34,428 nt of DNA from an uncultured Oscillospiraceae bacterium (lineage in GTDB: Bacteria; Bacillota; Clostridia; Oscillospirales; Oscillospiraceae), in contig CANQTW010000026.1 in NCBI GenBank assembly GCA_947626845.1, positions 1 through 34,428 on the forward strand, given 5' to 3'. The position numbers were made by a program, and so were the translations under genes. Shown piece after piece: positions 19,572 through 27,096 of the stretch. The notes under the pieces were generated by a model, which was not told the DNA's origin, did not search any database, and saw only the letters and a program-made list of their open reading frames with translations. The number at the start of each line of letters is the position of its first letter. The first letter of the stretch is position 1.

Positions 19572-19600
19572 AGTAGGGGCGGGTTCTAAACCCGCCCGTG
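19572..19600. repeat. 29-base dispersed repeat, copy B
   Basis: It is the exact reverse complement of 2946-2974, and is itself a hairpin (GGGCGGGTT...AACCCGCCC). It sits in the feoB-yitT gap. Confidence 0.8.
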
Positions 19601-19671
19601 CGGATGGTTCGGTTTTTTGTGATTTTGCGGCTGCTGGGGCACTTTTTCCGCGGCCCTATTTGAAATTTTTC

Positions 19672-19700
19672 TTGCATTTTCCGGACCCTGGAAGTATACT
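19672..19700 (+). promoter_or_regulatory. Sigma-A promoter of the YitT gene
   Basis: TTGCAT (19672-19677), 17-base spacer, TATACT (19695-19700), 35 bases before the ATG at 19735. Confidence 0.8.
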
Positions 19701-19734
19701 TATCTCACGCATTCAAAAGAGAGAGGGGCTTTTT

Positions 19735-20595
19735 ATGGCTAAAAAGACGCCCAAACAGTGGGCGGTCTGGTTCCTCATTCTGAACGCCGGCCTTATCGCC
19801 ACGGCGGCGGGCATCTCCCTTTTTAAAACGCCCAACCATTTCGCCATGGGCGGCACATCGGGCCTCGCCGTGATCATGGCGGCCCTGTGGCCGGGCCTGA
19901 ACGTGTCAGGGGCCATGTTCATCATCAACGCCGCGCTGATCGTCATCGGCTTTATCTTCCTGGGCCGAGGCTTCGGATGGGGCACCATCTACGCCTCCGT
20001 GGCCCTGTCCACCTATGTGGCCGTCTTTGAGTGGCTGATCCCCCTCTCCGTGCCGCTGACAGACGACAAGCTCCTGGAGGTCATCTGGGCTGTGATCCTG
20101 CCCGCCGTGGGCTCCGGCATGGTGTTCAACATCGGCGCCTCCACCGGCGGCACGGACATCATCGCCATGATCCTCTCCAAGCACACCTCCCTGGAGGTGG
20201 GCAAGGCCCTGCTCATCCCCGATTTCGCCATTACCGCGTGCACGTTTTTCATCTTCGACGTGAAAACGGCCCTTTACAGCCTGACGGGCCTGCTGATGAA
20301 GACCTTCCTGGTGGACATCGTCATCGACGGCATCAACTCCCGCAAGTACTGCACCATCATCTCCTCCCACCCGGAGGAGGTCAAGGAATTTATCCTCGCC
20401 AAGCTGGGCCGCGGCGCCACCATCACCAAGGCGGAGGGCGCCTTCTCCGGCAAGGCCGAGGTGATGATCACCACCGTCCTCACCCGCCGGCAGGCGGTCT
20501 ATCTGCGCAACTTCATCCGCTCCATCGACGCCAACGCCTTTATCACCATGGTGAACTCGTCCCAGATCATCGGCAAGGGCTTCCGGGAGATATGA
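19735..20595 (+). CDS. YitT family membrane protein
   Basis: The 286-residue protein has five or six hydrophobic helices in the first 190 residues (WFLILNAGLIATAAGISLF; LAVIMAALWPGLNVSGAMFI; a Gly-rich SGMVFNIGASTGGTDIIAM segment). A cytoplasmic DUF2179-type C-terminal domain follows (RKYCTIISSHPEEVKEFILA ... AEVMITTVLTRRQAVYLRNF). This arrangement defines the YitT family; its substrate is unknown. The ATG at 19735 was chosen over 19660, because GAGAGGGG precedes it and the promoter lies between the two. It stands alone, ended by a shared terminator. Confidence 0.9.
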   Translation: MAKKTPKQWAVWFLILNAGLIATAAGISLFKTPNHFAMGGTSGLAVIMAALWPGLNVSGAMFIINAALIVIGFIFLGRGFGWGTIYASVALSTYVAVFEWLIPLSVPLTDDKLLEVIWAVILPAVGSGMVFNIGASTGGTDIIAMILSKHTSLEVGKALLIPDFAITACTFFIFDVKTALYSLTGLLMKTFLVDIVIDGINSRKYCTIISSHPEEVKEFILAKLGRGATITKAEGAFSGKAEVMITTVLTRRQAVYLRNFIRSIDANAFITMVNSSQIIGKGFREI

Positions 20596-20610
20596 CCGGC
20601 GATATCCATA

Positions 20611-20653
20611 AAAATCCCGCGCTTTCCGGTTGACGGAAGGCGCGGGATTTTTT
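20611..20653. terminator. Bidirectional terminator between yitT and GH105
   Basis: An 18-base stem (AAAATCCCGCGCTTTCCG with complement, one G-U pair) has a 5-base loop and T-runs in both directions. It separates the convergent YitT gene and the pectin cluster. Confidence 0.9.
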
Positions 20654-20677
20654 GATTTCGGGTAGTCGAAGGCCCGT

Positions 20678-21820
20678 TTATTCGTCGTCCAGCTCGTGGC
20701 TGAGAAGGTGCTCGGTGTAGCACATGAGGAACGGGGCCACGCCTTTGGCGTCATTTTCCACGATGGGTTCGGAGATATAATACTCATAGGAGCCGTCGCG
20801 GCGGCGGTTGTTCTCCGGTCCCAGGCCGGCCACCAGGCAGATGCCGCCCAGGTTCAGCTTGCCGTCACGCTCGGTGAGGTATCTGTCGCAGATGGAGCGG
20901 AAAATAGCCTCGCCGCGGGGGCAGTAGTGGTAGTCCAGGACGCCCAGGCGCGCTCCCTTCAGGAAGAAATAGGCCACCATGGCGCTGCCGGAGGTTTCGG
21001 GGTAGTTGCCCTCCCGGCCCACCTGGTTGGGGACCTGATAGAGCATACCGGACTCGTGGTCGATATAGGGCAGGAGGTTCCTGGCCAGCTCGCGGGCGAT
21101 GGAGATCATCTCCTCCTTGAATTCATCGTGGCCGGGGGCGATGTAGCTGATCACGTCCACCAGCGCCGCGGCGAACCAACCCAGGGACCTGAGCCAGGGG
21201 TTCTTGGATTTTCCGTCCGGGCCGGCCCAGAAGGCCTTGCCGGAGGCGTCATAGCCGTGGCGGTAAAGGCCCGTTTCAGCGTCCAGCATCTTCTCGTGGA
21301 CGGTGTGGAACTGCCGGCGGATATCCTCATAGCCGGCGCAGTTTTCAAATTCCGTGGTGTAGCGGGTGCTGAACACCTGGGCCATATAGAGGCCGTCCAG
21401 CCACACCTGGTTGGGATAGATGGCCTTGTGCCAGAAGCTACCCTCGCTTGTTCTGGGCTGGCGGAGGATCTGGCCGTGAAGGATCTCCATGGCCTTGCGG
21501 TATTTCTCCTTGTGGGTGGCGGCGTACAGGTCGAACAGTACCCGGCCCTCGCAGATGTTGTCCAGGTTGTAGTCCTCCTCGGAGTAGCCCAGGATGGTGC
21601 CGTCCTCATGGACATAGAAGTCGATGAAATTGTCCACGAAGTCGAAATATCTCTTCTCGCCGGTGATGGCGTAGAGGTTTAGAAGGGAGATCATCATGCA
21701 GCCGTCGATATAGTTCCAGCCGTTGATCTTGCCCTCTTTGATCTTCTCGATGTTCCACAGCGGCGTGCTGGGGGTGGAGTCCGCCATAACGCGCTCCACA
21801 TAGCGTTCAATGGTGTTCAT
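20678..21820 (-). CDS. GH105 unsaturated rhamnogalacturonyl/glucuronyl hydrolase (YteR/YesR-like)
   Basis: GH105 enzymes remove the unsaturated uronic acid left at the end of pectin fragments by lyases. The 380 residues have the alpha/alpha-barrel pattern of this family: GWNYIDGCMMISLLNLY, NICEGRVLFDLYAAT, FWHKAIYPNQVWLDGLYMAQ (Asp of the WLDG motif is the expected catalytic residue), LRSLGWFAAALVDV, and ETSGSAMVAYFFLKG. No signal peptide is seen, so it acts on imported oligosaccharides. The ATG at 21820 has GGAGGTCACC upstream. It is last in the pectin cluster, 72 bases after kduI. Confidence 0.9.
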   Translation of the reverse strand: MNTIERYVERVMADSTPSTPLWNIEKIKEGKINGWNYIDGCMMISLLNLYAITGEKRYFDFVDNFIDFYVHEDGTILGYSEEDYNLDNICEGRVLFDLYAATHKEKYRKAMEILHGQILRQPRTSEGSFWHKAIYPNQVWLDGLYMAQVFSTRYTTEFENCAGYEDIRRQFHTVHEKMLDAETGLYRHGYDASGKAFWAGPDGKSKNPWLRSLGWFAAALVDVISYIAPGHDEFKEEMISIARELARNLLPYIDHESGMLYQVPNQVGREGNYPETSGSAMVAYFFLKGARLGVLDYHYCPRGEAIFRSICDRYLTERDGKLNLGGICLVAGLGPENNRRRDGSYEYYISEPIVENDAKGVAPFLMCYTEHLLSHELDDE

Positions 21821-21853
21821 CAGGTGACCTCCATAATAGGATTTTTTAGAAAC

Positions 21854-21882
21854 GGCCCCGCGCGGTAAAAAGACGCGGGGCC
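21854..21882 (-). other. Hairpin between kduI and GH105
   Basis: GGCCCCGCG pairs with CGCGGGGCC around an 11-base loop. No T-run follows in the operon direction, so it is more likely a processing or stabilising hairpin than a terminator. Confidence 0.5.
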
Positions 21883-21892
21883 GGCAAGGGGC

Positions 21893-22735
21893 TTATTTCA
21901 GATCCTGGGTGGGAATGCCGTCCATATCGTCGAAGTCCTGGTTCTCGCCGCACATGCCCCAGATGAAGGTGTAGTTGGCCGTGCCCACGCCGGAGTGGAT
22001 GGACCAGCTGGGGGAGATGACGGCCTCCTCGTTGTGCATCACCAGATGGCGGGTCTCCTGGGGCTGGCCCATCATGTGGAATACGCACTGGTCGGGGGCG
22101 ACCTCGAAGTACATATAGACCTCCATCCGGCGCTCATGGGTGTGGCTGGGCATGGTGTTCCAGACGTTGCCCGGCAGCAGGGCGGTCATGCCCATGGAGA
22201 GCTGGCAGCTCTCGCACACGGCGGGGTGGATGTACTGGCGCAGGATGCGCTCGTTGACCGTCTCCTGGCTTCCCAGATGGTTGTAACGGGCCTTCTCCAT
22301 GGGGATCAGCACCGTGGGGCAGGTGCGGTGGGCGGGGCTGGAATTGACGTAGAATTTGGCGGGGTTGGCCTTGTCGGCGGACTTGAACACCAGCTCCTTG
22401 GTGCCCATGCCCACATAGATGCCGTCCTTGGTGCCTACCTTGTACTCCACGCCGTCCAGCACCATGACGCCGGGGCCGCCGATGTTGATGGCGCCCAGCT
22501 CCCGGCGCTCCAGGAAGTAGGGGGCGGCCAGCTCCTTGAAGGAGCCCAGAACCAGGTCCTCCTCCACCGGCATGATGCCGCCGGCGATGATGCGGTCCTG
22601 ATGGGAGTAGGTCAGGTTGATGGAATCGGGCTCGAAGATGTGGGAGATGTGATAGTGCCGGCGGAGGTCGGCGGTGTCGTAGTGCTTGGAATCATCGGGG
22701 TGATTGGCGTAACGGACGTCAAAATTGATTTTCAT
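21893..22735 (-). CDS. kduI: 5-dehydro-4-deoxy-D-glucuronate isomerase (KduI)
   Basis: KduI converts 4-deoxy-5-ketouronate, the monosaccharide released from unsaturated pectin ends, to 3-deoxy-glycero-hexulosonate. The 280-residue protein is full length. Motifs are [12 protein letters not shown] near the N-terminus, [13 protein letters not shown], the metal-binding cupin segment [16 protein letters not shown], and [17 protein letters not shown] with the last metal His. The ATG at 22735 is preceded by AGGAGG. It lies upstream of GH105, whose product would feed it, a good metabolic match. No kduD is in the window. Confidence 0.96.
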   Translation of the reverse strand: MKINFDVRYANHPDDSKHYDTADLRRHYHISHIFEPDSINLTYSHQDRIIAGGIMPVEEDLVLGSFKELAAPYFLERRELGAINIGGPGVMVLDGVEYKVGTKDGIYVGMGTKELVFKSADKANPAKFYVNSSPAHRTCPTVLIPMEKARYNHLGSQETVNERILRQYIHPAVCESCQLSMGMTALLPGNVWNTMPSHTHERRMEVYMYFEVAPDQCVFHMMGQPQETRHLVMHNEEAVISPSWSIHSGVGTANYTFIWGMCGENQDFDDMDGIPTQDLK

Positions 22736-22807
22736 GGTCGTGCTCCTCCTGATATGTAAAATTGAAATAAATTCCCTGTCTGGCGGCCCTCCGCTTCCGG
22801 ACGGCGC

Positions 22808-23653
22808 TTACACCCTGGCCCAGATGTCCCTGACGGTCTTCACGGCGAGGGGGATGTCCGCTCCCGTGGTGCCCTCCAGCACTAAAATGGCGTCGGGGTT
22901 GGAGGCCTTGATGCGGCCAAGAATGGCTTCCTTATCCAGATCGCCCTGGCCGAAGCCCACCTGCTGTGGAGCCGAGCCGTCGGAGCTTAAAAGGCAGTCC
23001 TTGATGTGGAAGAACTTGATCCTCTGGCCGAAGAGCTCCAGCCCCCGGTCAAGGATGGCCAGGTAGTCGCGCTGATTTTCCGCGTCCATGTAATTATAGA
23101 GGTCAAAGGTGACATAGACGTTGGGCCGCCCCATACGGCGGATCACCATGTCCAGAATGTCCGGATTCCAGCAGACGTGTCCCGCCGCGCCCTCCATGGC
23201 GATGTTGACCTCATTCTCCGCGGCGATGTCCGCCAGACGCCCGAAGGTGTCCGCCACCAGGGCGTAGGCCTCCTCGGCGCGGTTTTTGGGGTTGTAGGTC
23301 CACTTGTCGTCGTTGTAGGAGCCGGTCTCGCTGCCCACGTACATACAGCCGAAGCTCCGCGCCGCCCGCAGGTAGTCCGCGAATATGTCGAAGCACCGCT
23401 GTGCCTTGGCGCGGTCTGAGTGGACGGGGTTGAAGTAAGCGCCCAGAAGAAGCGGCGACGCGCCGCCCAGGTTCAGGGCCCGGCCTATCTCCCCGGCCCG
23501 CTCCGGCGTTATGGCGCCGGGGGCGTAGGGGATGTCGTCGTAGGACTTGTAGCACACCAACTGCAGGCCGTCAAGTCCCAGCTCCTTCACTCTGGCGATG
23601 ATGTTCTCCGTGCCCTTGACACCCAGGTCGTGGCCGCGAATACAAAGCGTCAT
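22808..23653 (-). CDS. Sugar phosphate isomerase/epimerase-type TIM barrel protein
   Basis: The 281 residues belong to the xylose isomerase-like TIM barrel (AP endonuclease 2) superfamily. Signs are RVKELGLDGLQLVCYKS, a CMYVGSETG strand, INIAMEG (metal Glu), NVYVTFDLYNYMD (metal Asp), KFFHIKD (His) and a C-terminal LVLEGTTG. The start at 23653 follows GGGGAGG by about 10 bases; a longer frame to 23740 crosses the promoter at 23712-23740 and is rejected. It is the first gene of the isomerase-kduI-GH105 transcript. Role: probably isomerisation of a uronate or deoxy-sugar; the exact substrate is unknown. Confidence 0.8.
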   Translation of the reverse strand: MTLCIRGHDLGVKGTENIIARVKELGLDGLQLVCYKSYDDIPYAPGAITPERAGEIGRALNLGGASPLLLGAYFNPVHSDRAKAQRCFDIFADYLRAARSFGCMYVGSETGSYNDDKWTYNPKNRAEEAYALVADTFGRLADIAAENEVNIAMEGAAGHVCWNPDILDMVIRRMGRPNVYVTFDLYNYMDAENQRDYLAILDRGLELFGQRIKFFHIKDCLLSSDGSAPQQVGFGQGDLDKEAILGRIKASNPDAILVLEGTTGADIPLAVKTVRDIWARV

Positions 23654-23711
23654 GGTTCCGTAACCTCCCCATTTTGTAATATGCGCCGTGGTATATCTCG
23701 TCACCTTAACC

Positions 23712-23740
23712 ATTATACACCGCCCGATAAGCCGTGGCAA
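23712..23740 (-). promoter_or_regulatory. Promoter of isomerase-kduI-GH105
   Basis: Read on the minus strand: TTGCCA (23740-23735), 17-base spacer, TATAAT (23717-23712), 58 bases before the ATG. It lies directly downstream of the AraC gene, a likely target of that regulator (inference). Confidence 0.75.
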
Positions 23741-23777
23741 TAGTTATTTTCGACAGAAGATATTCATTTTTCGGAGG

Positions 23778-24545
23778 TCAGCCCTTCCCCGCGCCACTGT
23801 TCTGGCGGCACCGTTTGGCGAAAGTGGAGGGAGAGCAGCCGAAGTGCTTGTTGAAGACGCGGGAGAAGTAGAGGGGATCGGAATATCCGCACATCTCCGC
23901 CACCTCGGCCACAGAATAATCGCGGCTCCAGGCGGAGGAGAGCATTCCCTCGGCCTTCTTCATCCGCAGGCCGGTCATATACTCCAAGGGGGTGACGCCC
24001 ACCTCTTTTTTAAAGAGCTTCCGAAGATAGTCGTAGTGGAAGGGAAGCTCCCGAATGGCGGCGTCCAGGGCGAAATCCGGCTGGGTATAGCTGTGCATGA
24101 TGGCGTAGCGGATCTGTTCCACCGGCTCGGAGAAGCCGGAGTTGGACAGGCTCACCATGATGTAGCTGGCGATCAGATCCCCCAGGGCCTCCAGCACCAG
24201 CTCGCGCTTGGTGATGTCGGACTGGTAGTAATATTTCGCCTCGCTGAAGGCGAACAGGAATCGCCCCTCCGGGTCGCCGGAGACCTTGAAGGCGCTCTTG
24301 CTGTGAAAAGCCGGAGTGTCCATACGCATGTGAATATTTGTGAAGCCGTCGCTGCTGGAATTGGCGTGGAGAAGACGGGGCGGGATCGCCACCGTGTCGC
24401 CGGCCTTATAGGCGATGACGGAGCCGTTCTCAAAGGCGAAAGCGCCCTCGCCGCCGGTGCAGTAGACAAGCTCCCACTCCTCGTGGGTGTGCCACAGCAC
24501 GTCGTAGGTCTTGGGGTGCTCGCCCATATACAGGATGGAATTCAT
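23778..24545 (-). CDS. AraC family transcriptional regulator
   Basis: The 255-residue protein has an N-terminal cupin sensor (WHTHEEWELVYCTGGEGAFA, then YKAGDTVAIPPRLLHANSS). The C-terminal double helix-turn-helix (about residues 150-245) includes FALDAAIRELPFHYDYLRKL, GVTPLEYMTGLRMKKAEGML and the signature VAEMCGYSDPLYFSRVFNKH. The start at 24545 overlaps the esterase stop in ATGA, so the two are translationally coupled, with AAGGGGA upstream. It probably senses a pectin-derived sugar and controls the promoters at 23712 and 25483 (inference). Confidence 0.92.
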   Translation of the reverse strand: MNSILYMGEHPKTYDVLWHTHEEWELVYCTGGEGAFAFENGSVIAYKAGDTVAIPPRLLHANSSSDGFTNIHMRMDTPAFHSKSAFKVSGDPEGRFLFAFSEAKYYYQSDITKRELVLEALGDLIASYIMVSLSNSGFSEPVEQIRYAIMHSYTQPDFALDAAIRELPFHYDYLRKLFKKEVGVTPLEYMTGLRMKKAEGMLSSAWSRDYSVAEVAEMCGYSDPLYFSRVFNKHFGCSPSTFAKRCRQNSGAGKG

Positions 24546-25399
24546 CGTTTTTCCCCTTCGTCGTGTATTCTGAGTCCCTTTTCCGTAAAGAACCGGATCA
24601 TCGCCTCGTACCACTCCGGCACGTCGGCGCTGATCTCCGGCAGGGCGTAGCTGGGGAATACCAGCTCATTGGCCACGGAAAGTCCGTGCTGGCCGTGGGC
24701 GTACACGTGCAGGGCAAAGGGGACGCCTGCCTCCTCCAGCGCCACCGCCACCAGAAGGGAGCTGCGGCAGGGGACCGACCCGTCGTCGCGGGTGTGCCAG
24801 AGGAACACGGGGCACATGTCGGGCCGCACTAACTTTTCGATGCTGAGCCGTTCGGCCAGCGCTTTGTCCCCGCCGGAGATATTTTCGATGCTTCCGGCGT
24901 GGGTCCGGCCATGGCTGAGGGTCACAGGATAGCAAAGGCCCAGGGCGTCCGGCCGGATGTCCGCGGGGGCGGCGATGTCCGCCACCTCCGGCGCGTCGAA
25001 CATGGTGCCCAGGGTGGCGCACAGATGCCCTCCGGCGGAGAAGCCGATGGCCGCCACCATATGGGGATCGACCCCGTCTTTTTCGGCGTTGTCCCGGATG
25101 AACCGCATGGCCGCCGCGGCCTCCCGCAGGGCCGTGGGGAAGACGTGGGGGGCGCAGCTGTACACCAGCACATACGCCGCCCATCCCCTGGCGGTGAATT
25201 GGAGGGCCACAGGTTCCGCCTCCCTGGCGGAGCAGTATTCATAGCCGCCGCCGGGCAGGATCAGCACGGCGGGCCGCAGGCGTTTTTTGACGCCCCAAAG
25301 CTCCGTCTCCTGGGGCAGATAACAGGTAAGCTCCGCCGCGGCGCCCGCGGGCCGGTCAAGCCCCATCTCCTGATAAAGATCAAAGCGCGCTGTCTTCAT
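24542..25399 (-). CDS. Alpha/beta hydrolase, probable carbohydrate esterase
   Basis: The 285 residues form an alpha/beta hydrolase of the acetyl-xylan esterase/xylanase-B-like group. Features are the oxyanion motif LPGGGYEYCSARE (49-60), the nucleophile elbow GFSAGGH with S121, an Asp in LWHTRDDGSVP, and the catalytic His in YAHGQHGLS. No signal peptide is seen. The ATG at 25399 follows GGAGGAGA. In this cluster it may deacetylate imported pectin or hemicellulose oligomers; feruloyl or other ester substrates are possible. It is the first gene of an esterase-araC unit with a promoter at 25483-25511. Confidence 0.82.
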   Translation of the reverse strand: MKTARFDLYQEMGLDRPAGAAAELTCYLPQETELWGVKKRLRPAVLILPGGGYEYCSAREAEPVALQFTARGWAAYVLVYSCAPHVFPTALREAAAAMRFIRDNAEKDGVDPHMVAAIGFSAGGHLCATLGTMFDAPEVADIAAPADIRPDALGLCYPVTLSHGRTHAGSIENISGGDKALAERLSIEKLVRPDMCPVFLWHTRDDGSVPCRSSLLVAVALEEAGVPFALHVYAHGQHGLSVANELVFPSYALPEISADVPEWYEAMIRFFTEKGLRIHDEGEKR

Positions 25400-25476
25400 C
25401 TTCTCTTTCTCCTCCGTTCCGTGCCAGATCATCCGGCCCAATTCATCCATATGGGTTTTCCGAAAAGTCCATTCTA

Positions 25477-25492
25477 AAGGTAATCATACCTT
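25477..25492. promoter_or_regulatory. Palindromic operator candidate over the esterase promoter
   Basis: AAGGTA-ATCA-TACCTT is a perfect 6+6 palindrome that overlaps the -10 hexamer at 25483-25488. This is a typical place for a repressor site. Which protein binds is unknown; AraC proteins usually prefer direct repeats. Confidence 0.45.
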
Positions 25493-25511
25493 AAATTCCC
25501 CCATCCGTCAA
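25483..25511 (-). promoter_or_regulatory. Promoter of esterase-araC
   Basis: Read on the minus strand: TTGACG (25511-25506), 17-base spacer, TATGAT (25488-25483), 84 bases before the ATG at 25399. Confidence 0.75.
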
Positions 25512-25567
25512 GAGCTTTTTCGATTTAAATGGCCCCTCCTGCTTCGTCAGCCCCACCGGACGCAAAA

Positions 25568-25591
25568 ATCCGGCCCCCAAAGGGGCCGGAT
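25568..25591 (-). terminator. Second terminator after rplT
   Basis: ATCCGGCCCC pairs with GGGGCCGGAT, and TTTTT follows in the minus direction. It is nearly identical to the hairpin at 25643-25666, 75 bases away, as though duplicated. Confidence 0.8.
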
Positions 25592-25642
25592 ACACAGTCT
25601 GATAAAAAAACTCAAATTCAACATTTTTTCCGGCAGATAAAA

Positions 25643-25666
25643 ATCCGGCCCCCAAGGGGGCCGGAT
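25643..25666 (-). terminator. First terminator after rplT
   Basis: ATCCGGCCCCC pairs with GGGGGCCGGAT (11 base pairs, very tight loop), then TTTTTA on the minus strand. It is 25 bases after the rplT stop. Confidence 0.85.
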
Positions 25667-25690
25667 ACAGGCGCATAGTTGTTATCTGGT

Positions 25691-26044
25691 TCAAAGGGCC
25701 GCCTTGGCGGTGCTGACCAGCTGGGAGAACGCCTCAGGATTGTGGATGGCGGTCTCGGAGAGCATCTTGCGGTTCATCTCGATGCCGGCCTTCTTCAAGC
25801 CGTGCATAAAGGTGGAGTAGTTCATGCCGTTGGCCTTGCAGCCGGCGGAGATACGGGTGATCCAGAGCTTGCGGTAGTCGCGCTTTTTCTGCTTGCGGCC
25901 AATGTAGGCGTAGGTCAGAGACTTCATCATGGCCTGATTGGCCATCTTGAAGTGCTTGGATTTGGCACCCCAGTAGCCCTTGGCCAGCTTGAGGACCTTA
26001 TTTCTTCTCTTGCGCGTCATCATCGCGCCTTTGATTCTTGCCAT
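25691..26044 (-). CDS. rplT: 50S ribosomal protein L20
   Basis: L20 is an early 23S rRNA-binding protein and represses its own operon. The 117-residue protein is full length: basic N-terminal arm ([20 protein letters not shown]), [39 protein letters not shown], and a C-terminus [19 protein letters not shown]. The start at 26044 has AAGGAGGTCACTGA upstream. Last gene of infC-rpmI-rplT, it is followed by two terminators. Confidence 0.97.
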   Translation of the reverse strand: MARIKGAMMTRKRRNKVLKLAKGYWGAKSKHFKMANQAMMKSLTYAYIGRKQKKRDYRKLWITRISAGCKANGMNYSTFMHGLKKAGIEMNRKMLSETAIHNPEAFSQLVSTAKAAL

Positions 26045-26058
26045 CTTCAGTGACCTCC

Positions 26059-26256
26059 TTATTTATACAGGATCATGCGCTTGATCGCCGCTTCGTTGGT
26101 GACGTCGGCGTAGGTTCCCTTGCGGAGGCCTCTCTTGCGCTTGGTTGACTTCTTGTTGAGGATGTGGCTCTTGTATGCGTGGGCGCGCTTGACCTTGCCG
26201 GTCTTGGTGAGATTAAATCTCTTCTTCGCGCCGCTGTGGGTCTTGATCTTGGGCAT
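26059..26256 (-). CDS. rpmI: 50S ribosomal protein L35
   Basis: L35 is a small, highly basic 50S protein. All 65 residues match the family: [40 protein letters not shown], and a terminal [15 protein letters not shown]. It lies 14 bases before rplT and 103 bases after infC. Read on the minus strand, the ribosome binding site is AAGGAGTAACC just before the ATG. Confidence 0.97.
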   Translation of the reverse strand: MPKIKTHSGAKKRFNLTKTGKVKRAHAYKSHILNKKSTKRKRGLRKGTYADVTNEAAIKRMILYK

Positions 26257-26359
26257 CTTTGGTTACTCCTTCCATTGTTTTGGCGGCATGAGCCGCCCTA
26301 TTAACGCGCGGTAAAGCGCGGAAATATACTGCTCAAAAACGGGCTCCGCCCCGTTCCCA

Positions 26360-26878
26360 TCACTTGTTGGGCTTGGGGGACAGGAAAATGCTCATGTTCC
26401 GCCCCTCAAGCTTGGGGGGCTTGTCGAGGGAGGCCACCTCGGCGCACTCCTGGGCGTACCGGTTCAAAAGCTCCTCGCCGATGGAGGTATGGGCCATTTC
26501 ACGTCCGCGGAAGCGCACGGAGACCTTGAGCCTGTCGCCGTCCTTCAGGAATTTCATGCCGTTTTTCAGCTTGACGTTGAAATCGTTGTCGGCGATGCCG
26601 GGAGACATGCGTATCTCCTTGATCTCGATGACGTGCTGGTTGCGGCGGGCTTCCTTCTCACGCTTGGCCTGCTCAAAGCGGTATTTCCCGTAGTCCATGA
26701 TGCGGCAGACGGGCGGCACGGCGTTGGGGGAGATCTTCACCAGATCCATACCCTTTCCCTCGGCCACCTTCAGCGCCTCCGAAGCCGGCATGATGCCCAG
26801 CTGAGCGCCGTCCTCGCCGATGAGCCGCACCTCGTTGTCGGTGATCTCCTCATTGATTTGATGAGCGATGTTAGCGAT
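26360..26878 (-). CDS. infC: Translation initiation factor IF-3, ATC start codon
   Basis: IF-3 keeps subunits apart and checks start codon pairing. The protein has 172 residues: N-terminal domain INEEITDNEVRLIGEDGAQL, linker YRFEQAKREKEARRNQ, and C-terminal domain KEIRMSPGIADNDFNVKLKN with FRGREMAHTSIGEELL. Between an in-frame stop and the first GTG (26830) there is no ATG, GTG or TTG. The conserved N-terminus begins earlier, and GGAGGTG (26892-26886) sits 7 bases before ATC at 26878. An ATC or ATT start is a hallmark of infC, allowing IF-3 to repress its own synthesis. Confidence 0.93.
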   Translation of the reverse strand: MANIAHQINEEITDNEVRLIGEDGAQLGIMPASEALKVAEGKGMDLVKISPNAVPPVCRIMDYGKYRFEQAKREKEARRNQHVIEIKEIRMSPGIADNDFNVKLKNGMKFLKDGDRLKVSVRFRGREMAHTSIGEELLNRYAQECAEVASLDKPPKLEGRNMSIFLSPKPNK

Positions 26879-26885
26879 GATAAAA

Positions 26886-27016
26886 CACCTCCGAAATCAA
26901 AAAACGGATGCCAAACGGCACCCGCGCAAAGTCCCATAGGGACCCTATCACGCTGTTGACCGGACTGCGACAGGTCGAGCCGGTGAGAAACGATGCCGCT
27001 TCTGCTTTGTTTTTGC
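26886..27016 (-). ncRNA. L20-type ribosomal leader with attenuator
   Basis: The leader of about 130 bases between promoter and infC ends in an intrinsic terminator: GGGTGCC (26923-26917) with GGCATCC (26912-26906), then TTTTTT. Upstream segments (AGTCC near 26970, GGGTCCC/GGGACT near 26940) can form alternative stems. In Firmicutes, infC-rpmI-rplT is controlled by L20 binding such a leader and causing premature termination. Position and parts fit that RNA; the exact fold was not computed. Confidence 0.75.
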
Positions 27017-27022
27017 TTGAGT

Positions 27023-27051
27023 AGTATACCAGAGGAAAATCCCTTTGTCAA
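27023..27051 (-). promoter_or_regulatory. Sigma-A promoter of infC-rpmI-rplT
   Basis: Read on the minus strand: TTGACA (27051-27046), 17-base spacer, TATACT (27028-27023). Confidence 0.88.
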
Positions 27052-27074
27052 GAGCTTTTTTGAAAAAATATGTA

Positions 27075-27091
27075 CCCCCCGAAAAGGGGGG
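27075..27091 (-). terminator. Probable terminator of the helical protein gene
   Basis: CCCCCC and GGGGGG pair around GAAAA. On the minus strand a T-rich stretch (TATTTTTTC) follows a few bases later. It separates the upstream gene from the infC promoter. Confidence 0.6.
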
Positions 27092-27096
27092 AATAA

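Noticed and set aside
25491-25694. Minus-strand frame with repeated YPAPLGAGFL
   Set aside because: The repeats come from translating the duplicated terminator hairpin.
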